Source of the DNA: Rhodoluna sp.
Lineage (GTDB): Bacteria; Actinomycetota; Actinomycetes; Actinomycetales; Microbacteriaceae
NCBI RefSeq assembly: GCF_024639375.1
Contig: NZ_JAHEIM010000013.1
Location: forward strand, 1-64,000
Direction: 5' to 3'
DNA: 64,000 nucleotides
Numbering within the stretch: the first letter of the stretch is position 1; each line of letters begins with the position of its first letter. This document shows, piece after piece, positions 20,650 through 28,634 of the stretch. Position numbers and translations under genes: made by a program. Under the pieces are notes generated by a model that ran no database searches, was not told where the DNA came from, and saw only the letters and a program-made list of their open reading frames with translations.

Positions 20650-21614
20650 GAACCCTCCCGCGAATTTACATCACAGTCTCAGCTGGCTTGTTTGGCCTGT
20701 ACCCGGTTTATCTGGCTATTAGCAACCTGCACCAGATCGAAGACTTAAGCTGGACGTCCCTCACGGTAGTGCTTTATGTTTCTGTAATTTTGCCAAGCGT
20801 CAGCGCCTTTAGAACACTAAAGATGCCGGCGGCTCTTGCGCTATTCAATTTATTCGTGGCACTAGTGATTCCGCTGGTGATGTTCCCAACTATTCCAACT
20901 TCTTTGGCAGGCGGATATTCAACCTGGTTTGTGGGTGCACTTAGCTGCTTGATAGCGGCAACTGCTTTTAGATTGCACGGCATCATCGCCACCCTTATGG
21001 CGATTACTTTGTTGGTTCAAATCATCATGTGGGGTGGCGTTGGAGTTCTGGCAAATACCGGCGCGATTGGAACAGTCATTTATTTGGCAGCAGGATTGTT
21101 GATGGCTGCGGGTTTGCGCAGCACCGGGCGCGACTCTGAACAGCACAACAACGAAACTGTGCGCATTGCTGCCGAAACAGCTTTCAAGACTGCGACCCGC
21201 ACCGAGCGTCAACGACGAGTCGATAAGGCACTTCGCAAAGCCCAGCCGCTGCTGATGCAAATTTCAAAATCAACTAAACCTTTGTCGGCTGTAGATCGCA
21301 TCGAGGCCCGAAAACTCGAGGCATCGCTGCGAGACGACATTCGCGGCCAAGACCTAATCAGCCCAGCCGTGCGCAAAGCAGTAGATGCTGCTCGCAGCCG
21401 TGGAATCGATGTCACGCTATTGGATGAGGGCGGTTTGCAAGACTTGCCCGATGACGACCGCAAGCGCATTTTGCGCCAAGTGGCATCCGCGGTAAACAAA
21501 GTTGAAACCGGTCGAATCACTGTGCGTGCACCTCAGGGCGAAGCCTGGAATGTAACTGTTATGGCCACTCGCTCTGGCGTGGCAAAGCCAGATATCTGGC
21601 TGAAACTTAAATGA
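20646..21614 (+). CDS. Membrane protein with degenerate histidine-kinase-like cytoplasmic region
   Basis: TM N-terminal half followed by helical region and SPAVRKAVDAARSRGIDVTLLDEGG; no recognisable catalytic His, N or G boxes; ATGA overlap with kinase. Confidence 0.65.
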   Translation: MRTLPRIYITVSAGLFGLYPVYLAISNLHQIEDLSWTSLTVVLYVSVILPSVSAFRTLKMPAALALFNLFVALVIPLVMFPTIPTSLAGGYSTWFVGALSCLIAATAFRLHGIIATLMAITLLVQIIMWGGVGVLANTGAIGTVIYLAAGLLMAAGLRSTGRDSEQHNNETVRIAAETAFKTATRTERQRRVDKALRKAQPLLMQISKSTKPLSAVDRIEARKLEASLRDDIRGQDLISPAVRKAVDAARSRGIDVTLLDEGGLQDLPDDDRKRILRQVASAVNKVETGRITVRAPQGEAWNVTVMATRSGVAKPDIWLKLK

Positions 21615-21615
21615 A

Positions 21616-21641
21616 GAAGAGCGGCCCGAAAGCCGCTCTTC
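21616..21641. terminator. Hairpin immediately after 21614 stop, possible terminator
   Basis: 10-bp perfect stem GAAGAGCGGC / GCCGCTCTTC, loop CCGAAA; no strong U tract on either side. Confidence 0.6.
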
Positions 21642-21822
21642 ATAGTCCCCATTCAGGCTTTCGCCTGACCCCAAAATGTTGCGGCATTTCCCCTGATGAA
21701 GCCACAACACTTAGCACTTCAAGTATCGTTTGGGATTGGGAACATAAGGTGCGAAATCGGGTCCCCTCTTTGGGGGACAAAAGGTAACGATTTTGTTCAT
21801 GCTTGTGCGAGAGGCTTTGGCC

Positions 21823-22086
21823 TTAGTTGAGTCCGTTGCGGTAGGCACCGCGCCACTGGCCAGCGCCAGGCACAATTCCATGTCGCAGTTGGGCTGAGTT
21901 GCGAGACCAGGTGGACTTGAGTGGCCGCTCGTAGCCATCCGAGGCCGCTTCTTCTTCGGCCCGGGCAGCTTCGAGAACGGCGATGATGGTGGCCAGTTCT
22001 TCAGGCGTAGGCTCGCCACGAACCACCTGCAATAGCTCTTGCAGTTCTTTGTCTTCGCCCTTGGGCGCCAAGTGTTTAGCGCTCAT
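21823..22086 (-). CDS. accE: Acyl-CoA carboxylase epsilon subunit
   Basis: VRGEPTPEELATIIAVLEA motif; follows acyl-CoA carboxylase beta gene. Confidence 0.88.
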   Translation of the reverse strand: MSAKHLAPKGEDKELQELLQVVRGEPTPEELATIIAVLEAARAEEEAASDGYERPLKSTWSRNSAQLRHGIVPGAGQWRGAYRNGLN

Positions 22087-23714
22087 TAAAGTGGAATGTT
22101 TCCGTGCTTTTTTGGTGGCAAATTAGAGCGCTTGGTGCGCAGGGCACGCATTGCCTTAATCACCTGGATTCGAGTAGCGCTTGGCTCGATGATTCCATCA
22201 AGTTCGCCACGCTCGGCAGCTAAGAATGGTGAAGCAACGTTGTAGGTGTATTCGGCGGCAAGCTTTGCTCGAACTGCGGCAACATCCATTCCTGCTTCTT
22301 CGGCTTTTTTAATTTGGTCGCGGAACAAAATGTTGACCGCACCCTGGCCACCCATCACGGCGATCTCTGCGGTTGGCCAAGCAAGGTTGATGTCTGCGCC
22401 CAACTGCTTTGAGCCCATAACGATGTATGCGCCTCCATAGGCTTTGCGAGTGATGACTGTTACAAGTGGCACGGTTGCTTCTGCATATGCGTAAAGCAAC
22501 TTTGCACCGCGGCGGATAACTCCGGCCCACTCTTGATCGGTGCCGGGTAGGTAGCCTGGCACGTCTACCAAAGTGAGAATTGGAATCGAGAACGCATCAC
22601 AGAATCGAACAAAGCGAGCTGCTTTTTCACCAGCCTCGATATTCAAGGTGCCTGCCATCTGTTGTGGTTGGTTTGCAACGATGCCAACGCTGCGTCCATC
22701 AATGCGAGCAAATCCAATCAAAATGTTTGGCGCAAACAAAGGCTGCACTTCAAGGAATTCTGCTCCATCAACAATGCCCTCGATAACGGTGTGCATGTCA
22801 TAAGGCTGGTTTGGTGAGTCAGGAATGATGGTGTCGAGTTTTAGGTCGGCATCGGTGATTTCAAGTTCACCCTCAGGCGCGTAGACCACGGTTTCTGACA
22901 AGTTGTTTTCTGGAAGGTAGCTCAACAGAGAGCGCGCGTAGTCGATTGCGTCAACTTCATCGTCGGCTAGGTAGTGCGCTACACCCGAACGCTCGTTGTG
23001 AGTGCGAGCACCACCGAGCTCTTCCATTCCCACGTCTTCGCCGGTCACGGTTTTGATTACGTCTGGGCCGGTGACAAACATGTTTGAGGTCTTATCAACC
23101 ATGATTACAAAGTCAGTCAGCGCCGGTGAGTAAACCGCGCCACCGGCAGCAGGGCCCATGATGATCGAGATCTGCGGAATCACACCAGAAGCCATGGTGT
23201 TGCGCTTAAAGATTTCTCCGTACTTTCCAAGAGCAATAACGCCCTCTTGAATACGCGCGCCTCCAGAGTCAAGAATTCCGATGATTGGCACACCGGTAGC
23301 AATAGCTAGGTCCATCACCTTGATGATTTTGTTTCCGGCAGCTTCACCAAGTGAGCCACCAAAAATTGTGAAGTCCTGTGAGAACAAGGCAACTTGACGA
23401 CCGTGGATGGTGCCTACACCGGTGACTACTGCGTCACCGTAAGGACGCTTGGCATCCATGCCGAATGCGGTTGAACGGTGGCGAACGTATTCGTCTAGCT
23501 CGACGAATGAACCTGGGTCTAGCAGCATCTCGATGCGCTCACGAGCCGTGTTCTTGCCTTTTGCGTGTTGCTTGGCAATTGCATTTTCACCGGCAGCAGT
23601 GACCGCCTCGTGATAACGCTCGCGCAAATCAGCCAGTTTGCCCTTGGTGGTGGCAATGTCTGGGTTTAGGCGAATGGCTGACGTAAAGGTGTTCTCAAAG
23701 GTCATGAAAATCAC
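22086..23714 (-). CDS. accD: Acyl-CoA (propionyl/acetyl) carboxylase beta subunit
   Basis: [45 protein letters not shown]; carboxyltransferase motifs. Confidence 0.95.
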   Translation of the reverse strand: MIFMTFENTFTSAIRLNPDIATTKGKLADLRERYHEAVTAAGENAIAKQHAKGKNTARERIEMLLDPGSFVELDEYVRHRSTAFGMDAKRPYGDAVVTGVGTIHGRQVALFSQDFTIFGGSLGEAAGNKIIKVMDLAIATGVPIIGILDSGGARIQEGVIALGKYGEIFKRNTMASGVIPQISIIMGPAAGGAVYSPALTDFVIMVDKTSNMFVTGPDVIKTVTGEDVGMEELGGARTHNERSGVAHYLADDEVDAIDYARSLLSYLPENNLSETVVYAPEGELEITDADLKLDTIIPDSPNQPYDMHTVIEGIVDGAEFLEVQPLFAPNILIGFARIDGRSVGIVANQPQQMAGTLNIEAGEKAARFVRFCDAFSIPILTLVDVPGYLPGTDQEWAGVIRRGAKLLYAYAEATVPLVTVITRKAYGGAYIVMGSKQLGADINLAWPTAEIAVMGGQGAVNILFRDQIKKAEEAGMDVAAVRAKLAAEYTYNVASPFLAAERGELDGIIEPSATRIQVIKAMRALRTKRSNLPPKKHGNIPL

Positions 23715-23806
23715 TCTACCTAGTGGTTTGCCTCATTTTGTTGAAGGGTTCCTACTGCGAATTGCTTATTTGACTGGTGAAAACCTACAGGCGCTACCCT
23801 GTAGAC

Positions 23807-24580
23807 ATGGAGTTTCCAAATGCCAGCAAATTAGCCAAGCACTTTCAATTCGTTGAAGAAACTGGTTCGACCAATACCGATTTAGTGGATCAAGCCGCCA
23901 ACCTGCCTGATTTCTCGGTTCTCGTTGCCGGATTCCAGTCTGGTGGCAGAGGTCGTTCTGGACGTCAGTGGGAGGCGCCTGCGGGAAGCTCACTTTTTGT
24001 GTCGGTACTGCTAAAGCCGAAGGATTTATCCCCGGCAAAAATGTCTTGGCTACCATTGCTTGCCGGATTGGCAATTAGCAAAGCGCTAAATGAACTTCAA
24101 CTTGAGAAGCGTGCTTCGCTTAAGTGGCCAAACGATGTGCTGATTGAACAAAATAAAATTTCTGGAGTGCTCAGTGAGTTGGTATCTGATTTGAGTGGCG
24201 TGGTGATTGGCGCTGGAATCAACATCAAGCAAAAACAAGCCGAACTGCCAATCGAAAATGCCACCTCGCTGAAAATTGAGTTGGGCCGCGCACCTCGTCA
24301 CGACAAGGTACTTGCTCTATACCTAAAGCACCTGCGTGATTTGTATGACTCATTCGTGATTCACCGCGGCGATGCTGTTTTGAGTGGGTTGCGCTATCAA
24401 GTGATGAATAATTGCCAGACTCTAGGTTTGCGCGTGAAGGCAATCCTGCCTGGCAACAAAGAGGTTATTGGCGAAGCAGTTGGCATTGATGACAGTGGCC
24501 GGTTGATTCTTTTGCCAGACGGTGCAAAATCTGTGATGGCCGTGGCTGCCGGCGATATTGTGCACCTGCGCCACAATTAA
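23807..24580 (+). CDS. birA: Biotin--[acetyl-CoA-carboxylase] ligase without N-terminal HTH domain
   Basis: ETGSTNTDLVDQA; GGRGRSGRQWEAPAGSSLFVSVLLKP; KWPNDVLI. Confidence 0.93.
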   Translation: MEFPNASKLAKHFQFVEETGSTNTDLVDQAANLPDFSVLVAGFQSGGRGRSGRQWEAPAGSSLFVSVLLKPKDLSPAKMSWLPLLAGLAISKALNELQLEKRASLKWPNDVLIEQNKISGVLSELVSDLSGVVIGAGINIKQKQAELPIENATSLKIELGRAPRHDKVLALYLKHLRDLYDSFVIHRGDAVLSGLRYQVMNNCQTLGLRVKAILPGNKEVIGEAVGIDDSGRLILLPDGAKSVMAVAAGDIVHLRHN

Positions 24581-24584
24581 GCAG

Positions 24585-25013
24585 ATGAGTTTCCTAGCCG
24601 ACACCCGAATTGCAAAACTGCGACCACGCTTGTCGCAAATGTTTTGGCCCAACGTGGCACTTTTCTTTGCAGTTTTTGTGGTTTCATTTTTTGCCGGTCG
24701 ATTCACCGAGCAATGGCAAAACCTTGTGGTGTGGATTTCTTGTGGCACCTTTGCTTTCTTGTTTTGGTTTTTGCCGCTGATTAGATATGCAACTACATAT
24801 CTTGAAATCACCACCACGCGAGTGGTTAGTCGCTCAGGGCTTTTTGGCCAACACCGCCAAGAAATCAAAATCGCCGACATCTCTCGAGTTGAATTAGCTA
24901 AAAGGCGCGCTTTCACAATTGAGGTAAACGGGCAGGAACCCCTTGTAATCACAGGGATTCCGAACCACAAAACCGTAGCTTTAGAAATTGACCGCCTAGC
25001 TGCGTCAATATAG
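24585..25013 (+). CDS. PH domain-containing membrane protein (bPH2-like)
   Basis: Two TM segments followed by YLEITTTRVVSRSGLFGQHRQEIKIADISRVELAK. Confidence 0.8.
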   Translation: MSFLADTRIAKLRPRLSQMFWPNVALFFAVFVVSFFAGRFTEQWQNLVVWISCGTFAFLFWFLPLIRYATTYLEITTTRVVSRSGLFGQHRQEIKIADISRVELAKRRAFTIEVNGQEPLVITGIPNHKTVALEIDRLAASI

Positions 25014-25041
25014 AACTTCTTGATTTGATTTGGAGCCGCAG

Positions 25042-26193
25042 ATGAGCCAGCAGAACCCAGCCACTTTAAAGGTGGGCGCAATTGGTGGCGGCCAGTTGGC
25101 AAGAATGATGACTGTGCCGGCAATCAACCTGGCAATCGACTTCAAAGTGCTTGCCGAAGCTGAAGGCTCTTCGGCTGCATTAGCCGCAACTCAAGTTGGC
25201 GACTACAACCAACTCGATGTAGTTCGCGAATTCGCGGGCACAGTCGACGTTATTACTTTTGATCACGAGCACGTGCCGATGGCGGTGCTCGAACCTCTCG
25301 AGGCTGCCGGTGTAAATGTGCAGCCACCAAGCAATGCTCTGGCGTTTGCTCAAAACAAATTGCACATGCGTCAAAAACTCGGTGCACTCGGTTTGCCGAT
25401 GCCTGACTGGGCCCAAATTGAAGATGCCCATACTTTGGATGCGTTTATCAACGCGCACGGCGGAGTTGCAATTTTGAAAACTCCAATCGGTGGATACGAC
25501 GGCAAAGGTGTGCGCGTAGTCAAGTCATCCGAGGATGCCGCTGATTGGCTGAATAATTTGGCGGCCTATGGCGGTAGCTTGTTGGCCGAAGAAAAAGTTG
25601 ACTTTGTTCGAGAGTTAGCCCAGTTGAGTGCTCGTCGCCCGAGTGGCGAGTTTGCTGCCTGGCCATTGGTGCAGACGATTCAAGAAAACGGCGTTTGTTC
25701 AGTTGTGCTTGCGCCGGCACCAAATGCTAGCGAATCGGTGCTCGAGCAAACTGCGCAAATTGCAAAGTCGGTTGCCGAAGGTTTGGGTGTGACCGGCGTG
25801 CTTGCCGTTGAGCTATTTGAGGCACGAGACGGTCGAATTTTGATTAATGAACTGGCGATGCGCCCGCACAACTCGGGCCACTTCACCATTGAGGGTTCGG
25901 TCACCAGCCAATTTGAGCAGCACCTTCGTGCAGTCTTGGATTTGCCGTTGGGTTCAACCGAAATGCGAGCTACTCACGCCGTGATGGTGAACCTCTTAGG
26001 TGTTGACGATAAAAACAACTTCGTGCAGGCTTACCCGGCGGCTTTGGTGGCGCACCCAACCGTGAAGATTCACACCTATGGCAAGGGTGCCCGCGCGGGC
26101 CGCAAGATGGGCCACATCACCGTGGTTGGTGACTCTGCCGAGGCAATTTTGGCTGAAGCCAAGGGCGCTGCAGCCGTTTTGCTACGGGGATAA
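25042..26193 (+). CDS. purK: 5-(carboxyamino)imidazole ribonucleotide synthase
   Basis: VGAIGGGQLARMM; ATP-grasp; ELAMRPHNSGHFTIEG; start could be 25030. Confidence 0.95.
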   Translation: MSQQNPATLKVGAIGGGQLARMMTVPAINLAIDFKVLAEAEGSSAALAATQVGDYNQLDVVREFAGTVDVITFDHEHVPMAVLEPLEAAGVNVQPPSNALAFAQNKLHMRQKLGALGLPMPDWAQIEDAHTLDAFINAHGGVAILKTPIGGYDGKGVRVVKSSEDAADWLNNLAAYGGSLLAEEKVDFVRELAQLSARRPSGEFAAWPLVQTIQENGVCSVVLAPAPNASESVLEQTAQIAKSVAEGLGVTGVLAVELFEARDGRILINELAMRPHNSGHFTIEGSVTSQFEQHLRAVLDLPLGSTEMRATHAVMVNLLGVDDKNNFVQAYPAALVAHPTVKIHTYGKGARAGRKMGHITVVGDSAEAILAEAKGAAAVLLRG

Positions 26194-26243
26194 TTCACCC
26201 GCTTAGGTAAAATTTTGGGGTTACCACTTAACAAAGGAGCCCT

Positions 26244-26738
26244 ATGTCTAACCCAATCGTCGGCGTTGTCATGGGCTCTGACAGCGACTGGAGCGTCATG
26301 TCTGACGCGGCTCAGGTGCTCAAGGAATTCGGCATTGAGTATGAAGTAGAGGTGCTCTCAGCCCACCGCACCCCAGAGCGAATGATCGAGTGGGGCAAGG
26401 CAGCAGCCGGCCGTGGCATCAAAGTTGTAATTGCTGGCGCCGGTGGCGCAGCACATCTGCCAGGCATGCTTGCTTCGGTCACCACATTGCCCGTAATTGG
26501 TGTTCCAGTTGCCCTTTCAAAACTTGATGGCATGGACTCATTGCTTTCGATTGTGCAAATGCCTGCGGGAATTCCAGTTGCCACCGTTTCTATCGGCGGC
26601 GCAAAGAATGCAGGAATTTTGGCTGCGCGCATTCTTGGTGCGTTTGATTCAGCAATCTCAGCAAAAATGGCCGCCTATGGTGAATCTCTTAAAGACCAGG
26701 TCGCCGAGAAGAATGCGAAACTGAAATCACAAATTTGA
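26244..26738 (+). CDS. purE: 5-(carboxyamino)imidazole ribonucleotide mutase
   Basis: [41 protein letters not shown]. Confidence 0.97.
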   Translation: MSNPIVGVVMGSDSDWSVMSDAAQVLKEFGIEYEVEVLSAHRTPERMIEWGKAAAGRGIKVVIAGAGGAAHLPGMLASVTTLPVIGVPVALSKLDGMDSLLSIVQMPAGIPVATVSIGGAKNAGILAARILGAFDSAISAKMAAYGESLKDQVAEKNAKLKSQI

Positions 26739-28120
26739 ACCCAAGGCTAAGCCAGCGCGCACAAGGTTCGACCCGCGCGTCTGGGCCGTTTCGCAACTTT
26801 GAGCGAGCCACGCCAGATCAAATGAACCGCCGAGCCTGGTGGTTAATTTTGCTTACCCTCCTGGTGCCGGGCTCAGCTCAATTGGTTGCTGGCAATCGCA
26901 AAATGGCTCGAATTGGAATCACCGCGACCCTTACTTTTTGGGCGATCATCTTGGTTTTGCTGATCATTGGCTTGATAAGCCGATCAGCAATTATTTGGCT
27001 CGCCACGGTTCCATTTTTAGTGGGCATCTTGGCTTTGGTTTTGATTGCCTACGCAATTTTGTTTGCGGTGCTTGCAATTGACACTCTTCGATTAATGAAG
27101 TTGGGCAGGCTTTACAACCGCGAACGCTGGATAGCATTTTCGGCACTGGTTGTGGCTGGAGTTTTGGGCACCTCGGCAATTTCTTACGCTGGAAACTTGG
27201 CTGGCGTTCAGGCCAGTTTGGTGGGCACAATCTTTAATCAAGGCGGTTTCACTTCACCGGTTGATGGTCGCTACAACATCATGTTGCTTGGTGCCGATTC
27301 GGGTCGAGACCGTTTTGGAATTCGCCCCGACAGCATCAGTGTTGTGAGCATCGATGCAGCAACCGGCAAAACGGTAAACATCGGAATTCCGCGCAATTTG
27401 CAACATGTTGGTTTTTCGGCCGGCTCGCCAATGCTCACCGTTTATCCGAATGGTTGGAACTGTGGCCTTGAGTGTTTAATCAACGCAATTTACAAAGACA
27501 CTATGGATAACCACGCCGATCTTTATCCAGAAGCCAAAGCGCACGGTTCAACTCCGGGAGTGGAAGCGACTCGTGACGCCGTTGAATATGTGACCGGCTT
27601 GCAGATTCAGTCTTACGTGATGGTTGATATGGCTGCTTTCACCCAGTTGATTGACGCGCTCGGAGGCATCGACATCAACGTGAAAGAGCGTCTGCCAATT
27701 GGTGGCCAGCGTGACGATCTATCTGACGTCAAGGGTTGGATCGAAGCGGGTCAACAGCACATGGATGGCTACACCGCGCTTTGGTATGCACGTTCACGAC
27801 ACAGCACCTCTGACTATGACCGAATGCGTCGCCAACACGAGGTTGAAAACACGGTTCTAAATCAGCTTGATCCGGCAAATGTGCTCACCCGTTTTCAATC
27901 AATTGCAACCGCAGGCAAGAAACTTGTGAAGACCGACATCCCAAGCGGCATGTTGGCTCAGTATGTGCAATTGGCTGGTGAAGCACGAAAGACCGGCCTC
28001 AAGGAACTGTCGTTGGTGCCACCAACTATCGATGTTGTTCGCCCAGATTTCGTTGCTATTCATGCTCTGGTCAAGAAGACATTGGCAGCAACTTCACAGA
28101 CACCAAGCCCCAGCAATTAG
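26735..28120 (+). CDS. LytR-CpsA-Psr (LCP) family cell wall glycopolymer transferase
   Basis: [65 protein letters not shown] start overlapping purE stop. Confidence 0.93.
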   Translation: MNPRLSQRAQGSTRASGPFRNFERATPDQMNRRAWWLILLTLLVPGSAQLVAGNRKMARIGITATLTFWAIILVLLIIGLISRSAIIWLATVPFLVGILALVLIAYAILFAVLAIDTLRLMKLGRLYNRERWIAFSALVVAGVLGTSAISYAGNLAGVQASLVGTIFNQGGFTSPVDGRYNIMLLGADSGRDRFGIRPDSISVVSIDAATGKTVNIGIPRNLQHVGFSAGSPMLTVYPNGWNCGLECLINAIYKDTMDNHADLYPEAKAHGSTPGVEATRDAVEYVTGLQIQSYVMVDMAAFTQLIDALGGIDINVKERLPIGGQRDDLSDVKGWIEAGQQHMDGYTALWYARSRHSTSDYDRMRRQHEVENTVLNQLDPANVLTRFQSIATAGKKLVKTDIPSGMLAQYVQLAGEARKTGLKELSLVPPTIDVVRPDFVAIHALVKKTLAATSQTPSPSN

Positions 28121-28139
28121 TTAGTTTTGAAGAGAGGTT

Positions 28140-28634
28140 ATGACTATGAGAAAAATCGCAATCCTGGCCATTCTTACTGCTAGTTCAATTGCTCTCAGCG
28201 GTTGCGCCTTGTTGTATCCAAACTGGGGCACCAGTGCCAAGCCAAGTGATTCAGCATCACCTTCACAAAGTGCCAGCGAATCTGCGACCCCAACTGATTC
28301 GGCATCGCCATCTGCGTCAGCCTCGGTTGCAAAGCAAAACGCTCAACTAAATGTGATTGAAGCAATGGCCGACACTGGCTCGGGCACGTTGTTGGTAGTA
28401 GCCGAAGTTACCAATGTGAGTGAGACTGGCGGCAAGTGCACCATCTCGGTTGTTGCAGGTGGAGTTTCAAAAGCGGTGACCGTGAATGCCGAGGCTAACG
28501 CAACCGCTACTCAATGTTTTCCAGCAAATATTCCGCTGACCGGCCTGCCTAAGGGTGCTGCAAAAATCACCATCTCTTATGCTTCCACCGGATACCAGGG
28601 CACGCTAGCTAATTACGCGGTGAACATCCCTTGA
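28140..28634 (+). CDS. Putative lipoprotein with Ser/Ala/Pro-rich linker
   Basis: Signal peptide with lipobox IALSGC; low-complexity KPSDSASPSQSASESATPTDSASPSASAS. Confidence 0.75.
   Translation: MTMRKIAILAILTASSIALSGCALLYPNWGTSAKPSDSASPSQSASESATPTDSASPSASASVAKQNAQLNVIEAMADTGSGTLLVVAEVTNVSETGGKCTISVVAGGVSKAVTVNAEANATATQCFPANIPLTGLPKGAAKITISYASTGYQGTLANYAVNIP

Noticed and set aside
21711-22019. 102-aa reverse ORF overlapping accE
   Set aside because: Alternative frame to the well-supported accE gene; Lys/Pro/Ser-rich composition and no family features.
28240-28340. Short repeated tcagcatcgcc-like DNA considered as a recombination element
   Set aside because: Encodes a Ser/Ala/Pro linker of a lipoprotein in frame; ordinary coding low complexity.
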